A stretch of DNA of 19,524 nt from Chloroflexota bacterium (lineage in GTDB: Bacteria; Chloroflexota; Limnocylindria; Limnocylindrales; CSP1-4): positions 1-19,524 of the forward strand of contig JACCQX010000129.1 of the NCBI GenBank assembly GCA_013813905.1, written 5' to 3'. The notes under the pieces are model-generated. The model did not search any database and was not told where the DNA came from. It worked only from the letters and a program-made list of their open reading frames with translations. A program made the translations under genes and the position numbers. Positions 5,996 to 14,389 of this stretch are shown one piece after another. Position 1 is the first letter of the stretch. Every line of letters starts with the position of its first letter.

Positions 5996-7117
5996 GTGCG
6001 CGTCGAGCGTCTGAGCCTGGTCGGGTTCCGCTCGTACCCCGCGCTGGAGGTGGCCTTCCCAGCCGGACCGCAGTTGGTCATCGGTCGCAACGCCGCGGGC
6101 AAGACGAACCTGTTGGAGGCTCTGGTGGTCCTGGCGCTCGGTCACTCCCATCGCACTTCCGGCGACGTTGAGATGATCGGCTGGGATGCGCCCTTCGCGC
6201 GACTGGAGGCACACGTCGGCTCGGTCGGGCCGGGCAGGGACGAGCTGGAGGTGGTGCTCGCTCGCCCAGGCACGGCCACCACACGGAAGCGCGTCAAGGT
6301 CAACGGCGTTCCCCGCCGCGCGAGCGCACTCTCGGCCGCACTGCGTGCCGTGGTCTTCGCGCCGGAGGACATGCTGCTGGTGTCCGGCTCGCCCTCACTA
6401 CGCCGGGCGCTGCTCGACATGCTGCTCGCCCAGCAGGTCGCCGAGGGAGCGGCCACGCTGACCACCTACGCCCGTGCGCTCCAGCAACGCAACACGCTCC
6501 TGCGCCGGATTCGCGAGGGTGAAGCCTCTCCCGACGAGATGCGCTACTGGGATGACGTGGTGGTGGAACAGGGCGGTCGGATCGTCGCCTGGCGGCTGGC
6601 GGCCCTCGAGGCCATGGCCACCCCACTCGCTGAGGCGCACGCGGAGATCGCGCCCGGTGAGGACCGCCTCAGCCTGCGCTACGAGACCAATGCGCCTCCC
6701 GCCGATGGAGAGAGTGCCGTGGACGCTCTGCGGCGCCGGCTGACCGAGACCTCCGAAAAGGAGCTGTGGAACGGGTCGACGTTGGTCGGGCCCCACCGCG
6801 ACGACATGGTCTTCGAGATGGCCGGACGGCCTCTCAGCAGCTTCGCCTCGCGCGGGCAGCAGCGCACCGCCATCCTCGCCCTGAAGCTCGCTCAGCTGGA
6901 CGTGCTCGCGGCGCGCGACGGAAGGCCGCCGCTGCTACTGCTCGATGATGTCTTCAGCGAGCTCGACCCGGAGCGGCGTGCGCACCTGGTGCGCCGCATC
7001 GGCGAGCTGCCCCAGACCTTCGTGACCACCACCACGCTCGACGATCTCGACCCACTCCTCGTGAGCGCCTCCACGGCCTGGCGCGTGGAGCCCGGGCGGT
7101 TGGAGCTGGCTGGATGA
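5996..7117 (+). CDS. recF: RecF, recombination mediator / SMC-like ATPase
   Basis: RecF acts with RecO and RecR to load RecA at gaps and stalled forks. The 373-residue product has Walker A GRNAAGKT at 30–37, the ABC-type signature region SRGQQRT at 285–291 and Walker B LLLLDDVFSELDP at 313–325. The conserved N-terminal RVERLSLVGFRSY is also present. All motifs are intact and the length is standard. The start is GTG 5996; no clear Shine–Dalgarno is visible, and a GTG at 5991 is out of frame. The stop overlaps the next gene in an ATGA junction, indicating coupling. Confidence 0.96.
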   Translation: MRVERLSLVGFRSYPALEVAFPAGPQLVIGRNAAGKTNLLEALVVLALGHSHRTSGDVEMIGWDAPFARLEAHVGSVGPGRDELEVVLARPGTATTRKRVKVNGVPRRASALSAALRAVVFAPEDMLLVSGSPSLRRALLDMLLAQQVAEGAATLTTYARALQQRNTLLRRIREGEASPDEMRYWDDVVVEQGGRIVAWRLAALEAMATPLAEAHAEIAPGEDRLSLRYETNAPPADGESAVDALRRRLTETSEKELWNGSTLVGPHRDDMVFEMAGRPLSSFASRGQQRTAILALKLAQLDVLAARDGRPPLLLLDDVFSELDPERRAHLVRRIGELPQTFVTTTTLDDLDPLLVSASTAWRVEPGRLELAG

Positions 7118-7473
7118 CCGAGCGCCGCCGCCCGATGCGCCGCCTGGGCGATCTGCTGCCGGACCTGGCGGGAAGCCTCGGTCTGACCGAGGAGCTCCAG
7201 CTGTCGCGTGCCATGGCCTCCTGGGAACGGCTCCTGGGTGAGCACGTCCCGGCCGCCTCAGGGTCATCGACCCTGCTCGCCGTCCGGCCGCCCACCCTCA
7301 TCGTCAGCGCCGACAGTCCCATCGTCGCCCAGGAGCTGACCCTGCGCTCTGACCAGCTCCTGTCCGCGTTCGCCAGTGCGCCCGGTGGCTCGCGCCTCTT
7401 GGAGCTGCGCGTCAGCCTCCGCCCGCGCGCGGGCGGTCCACCCGGGGACCGGTCGCCACGCGGCGGCGTGTAG
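7114..7473 (+). CDS. dciA: DUF721 / DciA-like protein (replicative helicase loader candidate)
   Basis: A 119-residue protein. The DUF721 core spans about residues 10–105: LGDLLPDLAGSLGL, then a helix with MASWERLLGEHV, followed by strands LLAVRPPTLIVSADSPIVAQEL and LLELRVSLRP. The family pattern W--(V/L)G--V--H and L-V---S--WA-EL is recognisable. DciA is the ancestral partner that loads the DnaB helicase in bacteria lacking DnaC/DnaI, and this gene commonly lies just after recF. The ATG overlaps the recF stop. The C-terminus is a Gly/Arg/Pro tail without family similarity. Family assignment is good; helicase-loading function is inferred from the family. Confidence 0.82.
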   Translation: MTERRRPMRRLGDLLPDLAGSLGLTEELQLSRAMASWERLLGEHVPAASGSSTLLAVRPPTLIVSADSPIVAQELTLRSDQLLSAFASAPGGSRLLELRVSLRPRAGGPPGDRSPRGGV

Positions 7474-7476
7474 ACT
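7471..7476 (+). promoter_or_regulatory. -10-like box TAGACT, possible leaderless promoter
   Basis: TAGACT overlaps the dciA stop codon and ends 9 bp before ATG 7486. There is no Shine–Dalgarno in between. Transcription starting about 7 bp after the box would begin almost at the ATG. No convincing -35 is visible. Confidence 0.42.
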
Positions 7477-7485
7477 GGGCCGCCG

Positions 7486-9786
7486 ATGCCGACCCGCCTC
7501 CACCTCAAGTACGGCCTGGTCGCCGAGCAGGACCGCCTCTCCTCGTCAGCGGACACCCTCTCCGTCACCGAGCCGGCGACCGGCTCCAAGTCCCGGACGA
7601 AGGGCAACCTCTATCTCGTCGTCTCCTCCGCGACGATGGGCGGTCGAGCGCGCGATGCGACAGCCCTGGTCGCCGACACGATCAGGCGCGAGTACTACTA
7701 CGACGAGTCGGCGGGCATCCCGATATGCCTGGAGAAGGCCTTCCGCAGCGCCGAACGCAAGCTTCGCAACAGCCGTGAGGGGCACGGCATCGCGGTCGGC
7801 TCGATCGGCGTGGCCCTGGCCATCATCCGCGGACACGAGCTGTATGTCGCCACCACCGGTCCAGCCGAGGCCTATCTGGTGCGTGCCGCTCGGTTGCTCA
7901 TGCCGGAACACTCGTCCGGTCCCGGTCTGCCCACCGGCGACGGGCTGCGGCTGGACGTCTGGCGCGGTGAGTTCGCCATCAGCGATTCGCTGCTGCTGGT
8001 GTCCCGCGACCTGACCGAGGTGGTGGGCACGGAGGAACTGAAGAACTCCGTGGTGACGCTCCACCCCCAGTCGGCCGTGGAGCACCTCCACCACCTTTTC
8101 GTGGCCGCCGGTGGCGAAGGATCCGACGCGGTCCTGGCCATCGAGGCGAGCGAGACCGGCGCCACACGGGCGGACAACAGGTTGGTCCCCGTGGCGCCGC
8201 CGCCCGGCCGGGACGGGGCGGCGGGAAATCCGGCCCTGGCCGGCGCCGGTGCCGGGTCGCTCATCAGCTCTCGCGCACTGGGCGCGCGTTACGCCATGGG
8301 CAACGCCCTGGGCGGACTGACCGACCGGCTGTCCGACCTCATCCCCGGACGGCGCCGCCAGTACCGGCGGATAGCCCCGCGGGTCTCGCAGCGCGAATCG
8401 CAGCGACGGGCCGCGGTCGCGTTCCTGGCCTTTCTGGGCGTGATCCTGGTGCTGGGCCTGATGATCGCCCTCGCGCCGCGCGGCAGGGAGACAGCCCCCG
8501 CACAGATCAACGCCGGCGACACGGCCCTGACCTCCGCAGAGCGACTGGCCGACCAGGTGATCGAGGGCGACCTGATCACGGACGATCCCGCTCGGGCCCT
8601 CACCCTGCTCCAGGGAGCCTGGGACGAGCTGGGTCGAGCGGAGGACACGGGCGTGCCGCTCGCTGACGTCAGGCCGATCCGTGAGCGCGTCGCCGCCGGA
8701 CTGGATGAGCTGTATGGCACCAGGTATATGTCGGCCACGCTGGTGGCGCGCATCGCTGGTGGCGGCGTGCAGGATCCGCAGGACCTCGTACGCGGGCCGG
8801 ATGGCGCCGCGTACGTGCTTGACCAGGCGGCACGCACCGTCAGCCGGGTGGACCCAGAGACCGGCGCGACGGCGGTCATCGTCACGGCCGGCGATGGCGC
8901 CGGCGAGGGCATCGGCACGCCCATGATGCTGTCCGTGGGCGGGCCTGATCTGCTCATCTCCGATATCCGCTCCAACCTGTGGCGTTGGCGCCCATCGGAT
9001 GGCACCGGCCGCGGCACGCTCTCTCCCCTGCAGGTCAGCGACGACGTCGCCTGGGGCGACGATATCGTCGACATGAACACATTCCTGCTCCCCCGCCAGG
9101 CGGAGGACGGCCTCTACCGGCTCTATGTGACCGATCCCAGCTCCGGCCAGATCCTGAGTTATCAGCCGACTGCGGATGGCAGCGGGTTCTCCACCCCCAG
9201 CGACTATCTCGTCGCCGACGATCAGGATGTCGGCCGGTTCCGTCAGGTCCTCATCGACGGCAACCTGTACGGCCTGACGAAGGATGATGCGGTCAAGCAC
9301 CTCACCGGCCGCGTCCAGGACTTCTCGCTGGCAGTACCGCCCGACGATGGCGACCTGCGTCCGGGACGCGACTACCGCCTGTTCGATGGTCCGGGCGGCA
9401 TCGGCGAGGGTTTCCTGTACGTGTGGGACGCGGAGCATGGCCGGCTGCTGCTGTTCCGCAAGTCCGACGGCCGCTACGTGGAGCAATGGTTCACGGGGGA
9501 CCGGCTGCCGCAGCTCGAGGACCTGCGCGGTATCTACGTGGTGCAGCCCGCCGCGCCGTCCGTGACAGAGGGCGAGGACCCGCTGCCCGCCCCGCCCGCG
9601 ACGGTCTACTGGTTGACGGCCGACGCGCTGTATCGGAGCGAGCTGGTCGACCTGCCGCGCGGTCCGGCCGCTTCACCCAGCCTCGATACCTCGGGAGCGC
9701 CTTCCGTAGGTCCGTCCCCTTCCGCCGGGGAGACGCCTCCCGCCCGCCCGCGTCCGCCGCGCGGCTCGGCCTCGCCGACTCCCTGA
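7486..9786 (+). CDS. Degenerate PP2C-like domain – membrane helix – β-propeller-like protein
   Basis: A 766-residue protein with a clear domain plan. Residues about 40–220 follow the PPM/PP2C phosphatase fold: KGNLYLVVSSATMGG (40–53), GSIGVALAIIRGHELYVATTGPAEAYL, LLLVSRDLTEVV and GGEGSDAVLAIE. However, the family's DGMGG reads ATMGG, GDSRAY reads GPAEAY and SDGL reads SRDL; only the last Asp (D214) is kept. Catalysis is therefore doubtful. A basic stretch (289–309) precedes one transmembrane helix (310–330), placing the PP2C-like part in the cytoplasm. Outside are a helical segment (346–410), repeated β-rich units (about 415–720; GPDGAAYVLDQAARTVSRVD and similar) resembling a propeller, and a Pro/Ser-rich tail. 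It resembles a transmembrane signalling or scaffold protein. Precise function is unknown. Confidence 0.78.
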   Translation: MPTRLHLKYGLVAEQDRLSSSADTLSVTEPATGSKSRTKGNLYLVVSSATMGGRARDATALVADTIRREYYYDESAGIPICLEKAFRSAERKLRNSREGHGIAVGSIGVALAIIRGHELYVATTGPAEAYLVRAARLLMPEHSSGPGLPTGDGLRLDVWRGEFAISDSLLLVSRDLTEVVGTEELKNSVVTLHPQSAVEHLHHLFVAAGGEGSDAVLAIEASETGATRADNRLVPVAPPPGRDGAAGNPALAGAGAGSLISSRALGARYAMGNALGGLTDRLSDLIPGRRRQYRRIAPRVSQRESQRRAAVAFLAFLGVILVLGLMIALAPRGRETAPAQINAGDTALTSAERLADQVIEGDLITDDPARALTLLQGAWDELGRAEDTGVPLADVRPIRERVAAGLDELYGTRYMSATLVARIAGGGVQDPQDLVRGPDGAAYVLDQAARTVSRVDPETGATAVIVTAGDGAGEGIGTPMMLSVGGPDLLISDIRSNLWRWRPSDGTGRGTLSPLQVSDDVAWGDDIVDMNTFLLPRQAEDGLYRLYVTDPSSGQILSYQPTADGSGFSTPSDYLVADDQDVGRFRQVLIDGNLYGLTKDDAVKHLTGRVQDFSLAVPPDDGDLRPGRDYRLFDGPGGIGEGFLYVWDAEHGRLLLFRKSDGRYVEQWFTGDRLPQLEDLRGIYVVQPAAPSVTEGEDPLPAPPATVYWLTADALYRSELVDLPRGPAASPSLDTSGAPSVGPSPSAGETPPARPRPPRGSASPTP

Positions 9787-9798
9787 GGCCGCCCGGTC

Positions 9799-9804
9799 TA
9801 GAAT
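9799..9804 (+). promoter_or_regulatory. -10 box TAGAAT, probable leaderless promoter of the BFN gene
   Basis: TAGAAT (five of six to TATAAT) ends 6 bp before ATG 9811, so the expected transcription start coincides with the start codon. There is no Shine–Dalgarno. The geometry matches leaderless promoters well known from Actinobacteria and Deinococcus. Confidence 0.55.
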
Positions 9805-9810
9805 CGGTCC

Positions 9811-10371
9811 ATGACGGTGGGTCTCACCCAGATGGTCGTGGAGAGTGTCCGCGTGCACATGCTCTCGTCGCAGCATGTGGTCATCCTCAAGGAGTCCGAG
9901 CGCGACCGGTATCTGCCCATCTGGATCGGTCCGTGGGAGGCGAACGCCATCGCCATGAAGCTCCAGGGCGTGTCGCCGGAGCGGCCCCTGACCCACGACC
10001 TCTTGGCGCAGACCGTCTCGGCGCTGGGTGCCGCCGTGCAGCGGATCGTGGTCAGCGACCTGGCCGATGAGACCTACCGCGCTCGGCTCCTGCTGGAGGT
10101 GGACGGTCGCATCGTGGAGATGGATGCGCGGCCCAGTGACGCCATCGCTCTTGCCGTCCGCACCGCAGCTCCCATCTATGCCACGGATGCCGTGCTCGAG
10201 CGGGCTGGGGTGACTCCCGAGGTGGACGAGGACCAGAAGCTCTCCGTGTTCCGGGAGTTCATCAACTCACTGGATGTCGATCTCGAGACAGGCCCCGGTG
10301 AGGGTCTCGGCGAGCCGCCGCGCGAGCCCGGCACGGGCGAGCCCGGCAGCGGAGGACGTCGGCCCGACTGA
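9811..10371 (+). CDS. Bifunctional nuclease (BFN/DUF151) family protein
   Basis: A 186-residue protein; residues about 8–135 form the BFN domain. Hallmarks are YLPIWIGPWEANAIAMKLQG (34–53), RPLTHDLLAQTVSALGA (58–74), and the highly conserved DARPSDAIALAVRTAAPI (105–122). An acidic linker and a FREFINSL segment follow (148–155), as in mycobacterial homologues. A disordered Gly/Pro/Glu tail ends the protein. The plant founder of the family has RNase and DNase activity; bacterial members are structurally characterised but of uncertain role. The gene has its own -10 box and ends 16 bp before the convergent glycosyltransferase gene. Family identity is clear; nuclease function is unproven. Confidence 0.9.
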   Translation: MTVGLTQMVVESVRVHMLSSQHVVILKESERDRYLPIWIGPWEANAIAMKLQGVSPERPLTHDLLAQTVSALGAAVQRIVVSDLADETYRARLLLEVDGRIVEMDARPSDAIALAVRTAAPIYATDAVLERAGVTPEVDEDQKLSVFREFINSLDVDLETGPGEGLGEPPREPGTGEPGSGGRRPD

Positions 10372-10387
10372 GGGTGGAGTGTCGGCT

Positions 10388-11221
10388 TCAGCCGCCGACC
10401 GCGTCCGAGGCCTCGACCATGACGCCGCCGTCGAGGAGCGGCCCGAGCACCGGCTCGCCGCGCCGCAAGGCGACCCTGCGATCCGCCCATAGACGTAGCC
10501 GGAGTGCCCAGAAGTCCCGCACTGCCCGAAGCACGACGCGCGGGTCGGCGCCGGACGCCTGTCCGGCCGTTCGCGGATGGTGGGGCACGCCGACCTCCAC
10601 GGCTCTGCGCCCCATCTCGCGCAGCTTGATGAGCAGCTCCGCTGAGAGGAAAGCGCCGCGCGACTCCAGGCGGATGCCCTTGAGGGCTTCCCGGCGAACC
10701 AGCTTGCAGGCGCAATCGACATCGCGCAGCGAGAGCCCGAAGAAGATGCGCAGGCAGGCGCGATAGATGCGGGCATAGGCAAGGCGGATGGCCGGGTCGG
10801 CCCGCTCCAGCCGGTAGCCGGCCACGACATCGAGGGAGCGACCCCCCTCACCGCCCGCCACCAGACGGTCCACCAGGCGTGTCAGATCGGCGACGCGGAA
10901 CTGAAGATCGCCGTCGGTGAAGCACACCAGGTCGTAGCGTGCTGCTCGGAAGCCGCTGCGCAGCGCCGCCCCGTAGCCCCGGTTGGTGTCGTGATGGACC
11001 ACGCGCACCAGGTCGGGATGCTCGGCGGCAAGTCGGTCGGCGATATCGCCCGTGCCATCGCGGCTGCCATCATCCACGCAGACGATCTCGAAGCGATCGG
11101 CCAGGCGGGGCAGCTCGGCGAGCGCCTCGATCACCAGCGTCTCGACGTTCTCCGCCTCGTCATGGGCGGGGAAGAAGTAGGACAGCGCGGGCACACGACG
11201 ACGCGTAGTCGGGACACTCAT
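10388..11221 (-). CDS. Family 2 glycosyltransferase, polyprenyl-phosphate-sugar synthase type
   Basis: A 277-residue soluble GT-A enzyme. The motifs are SYFFPAHDEAENVETLV (14–30), VDDGSRDGT (49–57), DTNRGYGAALRSG (78–90) and the metal-binding DGD in FTDGDLQF (103–105). The conserved acceptor-side region is LRDVDCACKLVRREAL, followed by EVGVPHHPRTAG. This is the dolichol/polyprenol-phosphate-mannose synthase-like subgroup, which transfers sugar from a nucleotide sugar to a lipid phosphate at the inner membrane face. There is no C-terminal transmembrane segment. It is the last gene of a three-gene minus-strand operon and overlaps DUF2723 upstream (ATGA). Supplying lipid-linked sugar to the neighbouring GT-C enzymes is a natural inference. 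The sugar and lipid are unknown. Confidence 0.88.
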   Translation of the reverse strand: MSVPTTRRRVPALSYFFPAHDEAENVETLVIEALAELPRLADRFEIVCVDDGSRDGTGDIADRLAAEHPDLVRVVHHDTNRGYGAALRSGFRAARYDLVCFTDGDLQFRVADLTRLVDRLVAGGEGGRSLDVVAGYRLERADPAIRLAYARIYRACLRIFFGLSLRDVDCACKLVRREALKGIRLESRGAFLSAELLIKLREMGRRAVEVGVPHHPRTAGQASGADPRVVLRAVRDFWALRLRLWADRRVALRRGEPVLGPLLDGGVMVEASDAVGG

Positions 11222-12927
11222 CCTCCGGCTTCCGAGCAGCGCAGGGCGGCGGGCAGGTGCGGGATCAGGGCCGGGCAGGGTCCGGCGGTGACGGCGCCGG
11301 GCTCGCTGGACACCGGCCGATCGTATACGACCTCCGGCGGGAGGACCCTCCAGACGTCGCCACCGGGCATCCCTTCCACGGGCGACAACGGGTAGCGGGC
11401 GGCGACGGCCTCGATATCGCGCGGGAGGCGGACGAGGTAGACCGGCCGCTCGCCCAGGTAGCGATCGATCGCGCCGCTGACGTCGACCAGGCCCTCGTCG
11501 ATGATCGTTCGGTCATCCAGGACCAGCACGTCCCGCCGCCGCCCCTCCACGAATTGGCCGTACCACATGGGCGTGGAGTAGCTCCACCAGGAGATGATCA
11601 CGGCGTCCGGCTCCAGCGCCTCGAAGGCGGCGTCCAGCCAGATGCGCGCGTGACGCTCGTCCGACGCATCGACGCGCTGGCGCGTCGCGGGCAGCGCGAT
11701 CAGGGCCGGCGTCAGCAGGGCGATCAGCGCAAGGCTCCCGAATGCAGCGCGGGTCGCGCCACTGCGCCGGATATCCTGAGGTGAGCGCGTCGCCCGGCGC
11801 TCCATGAAGTCGAGCGCCACCGCCGCCAGCAGCGCCGCGAAGACCACCGCCACCAGCAGAGGCACCAGGTAGTAGCGCTCGATGCTGGCGTTCTGGTAGC
11901 CGAGCGCGAAGACCCAGGTGGACCCGAACCAGAGGGCCAGAAGCGCGAGCTCCCGCCGCCAGCGCAGGGCCGCCACCGCCACACCGCCCAGCGACAACAG
12001 CGCCACCGGCCCCAGGTCCAGCCAGAGTTGGCGCGCGACGACACTGATGCCATCGGCCAGGGAGGGCAGCGGGGAGAACGTGCCCCGAAACTGCTCGCCC
12101 AGCACGAGGTAGCGGAATCCCCCGATGACGTTGCCCTCGGGACCGAGCCGGATCCACGCCTCGGCGTCCGCATAGTCGAGCGGCGGATCCATGGCTGACC
12201 GGAGGGGCAGGTAGAGGTACAGCGCGACGGTGGTCAGCACCAGCGCCGCCAGGCAGCCAAGGACGAGGCGCCAGCGCCGCAGCAGTCGGGGCTCGACGAG
12301 GAAGAGGAAGGCCGCGATGCCCGGCGCCAGCAACAGGGTCAGGGCATGGTTGCCCAGGGCCACGCCGTAGATGACAGCCGAAGCCACCAGCCAGCGGCCG
12401 GCCCGCGCGTCACCCGCCCGCTGTCGCTCGGCCCAGATGAGCAGCACGACGAGCAGGAGGGAGACCAGTGCCAGGTGGAGGGCATGGGCGTCGGCGCGGA
12501 CCGCGTTGCCCCAGACCGTCGGAGCCAGTCCCAGCAAGAGCCCGGCGGCCAGACCAAGTGCGCGGCGCCGGGTGAGCAGCGTCACGGCCACTGCCAACGA
12601 CCCGGCCGCGAAGGCCATCAGCAGCGCGCTGAGGAGGTTGGCCCGAAAAGCCTCCGTGCCCAGTGGCTGAAGCACCACCGAGGCGAGCCAGGCCAGCAGG
12701 GTGTAGGCGGGATAGCCCGTCGGGTGGGCGATGCCCAGCACCGGCCCGATGGCCTGGAACTCGGCGGTATCCCAGAACCCGATGTCCGGCAGCAGGGTCG
12801 GCACGTAGAGCGCGAGCGAGACGGCCGCCGCACCGAGCGCCGGCCAGGCCAGGGCCAGGATGCCGGCCAGTCTCTGGCGAGGCGACCGCCCGGCGAGCCG
12901 GCTCGAGCCCAGTCCGCCGCTCACCAT
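11218..12927 (-). CDS. DUF2723 family membrane glycosyltransferase (protein O-mannosyltransferase-like)
   Basis: A 569-residue polytopic protein. The DUF2723 signature is in the first external loop: LLPDIGFWDTAEFQAIGPVL with D53 and E56, then GIAHPTGYPAYTLLAW (65–80). About ten hydrophobic helices fill residues 20–415. A soluble C-terminal domain (about 420–569), with WWSYSTPMWYGQFVEG and RPVYLVRLP, is probably external. DUF2723 proteins are GT-C enzymes (GT117) distantly related to protein O-mannosyltransferases; some glycosylate secreted proteins from lipid-linked sugars. The start is ATG 12927, or GTG 12924, which makes a GTGA overlap with the upstream gene. The frame is open further upstream, but that part is antisense to nothing sensible and overlaps the neighbour. 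The acceptor is unknown. Confidence 0.88.
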   Translation of the reverse strand: MVSGGLGSSRLAGRSPRQRLAGILALAWPALGAAAVSLALYVPTLLPDIGFWDTAEFQAIGPVLGIAHPTGYPAYTLLAWLASVVLQPLGTEAFRANLLSALLMAFAAGSLAVAVTLLTRRRALGLAAGLLLGLAPTVWGNAVRADAHALHLALVSLLLVVLLIWAERQRAGDARAGRWLVASAVIYGVALGNHALTLLLAPGIAAFLFLVEPRLLRRWRLVLGCLAALVLTTVALYLYLPLRSAMDPPLDYADAEAWIRLGPEGNVIGGFRYLVLGEQFRGTFSPLPSLADGISVVARQLWLDLGPVALLSLGGVAVAALRWRRELALLALWFGSTWVFALGYQNASIERYYLVPLLVAVVFAALLAAVALDFMERRATRSPQDIRRSGATRAAFGSLALIALLTPALIALPATRQRVDASDERHARIWLDAAFEALEPDAVIISWWSYSTPMWYGQFVEGRRRDVLVLDDRTIIDEGLVDVSGAIDRYLGERPVYLVRLPRDIEAVAARYPLSPVEGMPGGDVWRVLPPEVVYDRPVSSEPGAVTAGPCPALIPHLPAALRCSEAGG

Positions 12928-14357
12928 CCCAGCGTCACGCCCCAGTACACGCCCCAGGCGTTGATGAGCACGGAGAGCGCCACCGGGATCACGGTGGCGG
13001 GGCGCACCCCGTAGAGCGCGATGCCCAGCGCCACGGGGATCATCGCGAACGGCGCGAAGTCGTTGCTGAAGCGGTAGCCGAACTGCACCCAGCCCTGGCT
13101 GAAGTGCATCAGGTTGAGCAGCGCGATGGCGGCCACGGCCAGCGCCACGCCCGCCGCCCATCGCCGACGCCCGCTGCGCCACATGGCCAGCAGGCCGGGG
13201 ATGCCCAGCAGGTACGCCGGGCTGCTCAGCAGCAGGCTCATGCCCAGTGGGTCTGGGCGGACCAGCGGGCAGTCCCGGTCGAAGATGAGGCCGAGGCCCT
13301 CCGGCAAGGGTCGGAAGTCGGGATGGCTCCGATCAGCGCAGATGTCCGCCGAGAGGGCCGGCGTGGTGGGCGGCCAGGCCAGCATGATCACCGCGTTCTG
13401 GGGCAAGTAGCGGGGATCCTCGATGGCCCACTCGCCGTGGTGGATCAGCTCCGGCCGGGGCGAGTACTCCGTCTCGTAGAGGTACTGGTAGGCGGGATGG
13501 AAGACGTGGCCGGTGACCGCCAGGTTGTAGAGCAGCAGCAGCGCCACGGGGACCAGCGCGCCCAGACCGGCCGAGAACGCGCGTCGGAAGAGGCTTCCGC
13601 CGCCGCCCACGAAGACAAAGAAGGGTGCCCCGAAGATGGCCGGCAGGCGAGCCAGCGCGGCCACGCCCAGGAGGAGACCGGCCAGGAACTGGCGCGGGTC
13701 GACCACGCCCAGCACCAGCCGAGCCCGGCCCGCCAGATGCTGGCGCCGCTCCGCGTCCAGGGCGGCGCTGATGGCCACAAACAGGAAGGTCGAAGCCAGC
13801 ACGTGGGCCAGGAACCAGGTGCTGCCCAGCATCGCGGCGTACCAGGCTACAGTGCCGAAGGCGTAGAAGATGGTCGACAGGACCGCCGCGCCGCGGTCCG
13901 CCGTGACGCCCTGGATCATGCGCCAGCACAGGCCCACGTTGAGGGCACCGAAGACCGCCGCCACCAGGGCGGCGTCCGTGGCCAGCCCGAAGACGGCCAC
14001 GAACGGGAGGAGCACGATGGCCGGCAGGGGCGGGAAGGGGATGAGCGCTAAGCCGGGCTGATCGGACAGCGGCAGCACGTCCTGGAAGTAGTCGTTCCGG
14101 AATGGCTCGACGACCGGGTAGGTGATGGCCACCCGGCCCTGGAGCCAGGCATCCGCCTGCCATACGAAGTGGTTGTAGAAGTTCCGCCGCTCGGGGTTGG
14201 AGCCGGCATAGACGGCCAGCGCGATCAGCACGAAGATGCCGCCGATCCAGACCGGATCGACCCGCTCCAGCGTGGACCGCCAGCCGGCGACCGAAGGGTC
14301 ACGGCCCGAAGCGCGGCTGGCGGCGGTGCCGGGGGTCTTGGTTATACTGCCGGTCAC
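12921..14357 (-). CDS. Polytopic membrane protein, probable unclassified GT-C-type glycosyltransferase
   Basis: A 478-residue protein that I cannot place in a named family. After a 33-residue Ser/Thr/Arg-rich N-terminus there is a helix (36–52), then an external loop with NFYNHFVWQADAWLQGR (59–75) and a run of acidic/aromatic residues to about 100. Roughly nine more hydrophobic helices follow, interrupted by a soluble loop near 305–375 (HPAYQYLYETEYSPRPEL, CADRSHPDFRPLPEG). Multi-helix topology with a charged first loop and co-operonic glycosyltransferases suggest the GT-C fold. The start is GTG 14357 with AAGGGG upstream. It heads the operon and lies only 32 bp from the divergent giant gene. 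The function is inference from context. Confidence 0.72.
   Translation of the reverse strand: MTGSITKTPGTAASRASGRDPSVAGWRSTLERVDPVWIGGIFVLIALAVYAGSNPERRNFYNHFVWQADAWLQGRVAITYPVVEPFRNDYFQDVLPLSDQPGLALIPFPPLPAIVLLPFVAVFGLATDAALVAAVFGALNVGLCWRMIQGVTADRGAAVLSTIFYAFGTVAWYAAMLGSTWFLAHVLASTFLFVAISAALDAERRQHLAGRARLVLGVVDPRQFLAGLLLGVAALARLPAIFGAPFFVFVGGGGSLFRRAFSAGLGALVPVALLLLYNLAVTGHVFHPAYQYLYETEYSPRPELIHHGEWAIEDPRYLPQNAVIMLAWPPTTPALSADICADRSHPDFRPLPEGLGLIFDRDCPLVRPDPLGMSLLLSSPAYLLGIPGLLAMWRSGRRRWAAGVALAVAAIALLNLMHFSQGWVQFGYRFSNDFAPFAMIPVALGIALYGVRPATVIPVALSVLINAWGVYWGVTLGW
14343..14348 (+). promoter_or_regulatory. -10 box TATACT for the giant glycosyltransferase gene
   Basis: TATACT (five of six to TATAAT) on the plus strand lies inside the first codons of the divergent minus-strand gene. 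It would give a leader of about 35 nt containing the GGAGG at 14375–14379. No good -35 is visible, as with the other two -10 boxes in this half of the window. Confidence 0.4.
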
Positions 14358-14389
14358 CTCGTCGCATTCCCCTTGGAGGCCGGTCGACG

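Noticed and set aside
10381..10399. Inverted repeat GTCGGC…GCCGAC between the convergent BFN and GT2 genes, considered as a two-way terminator.
   Set aside because: The stem is only 6 bp, there is no T-run on either side, and it overlaps the GT2 stop codon.
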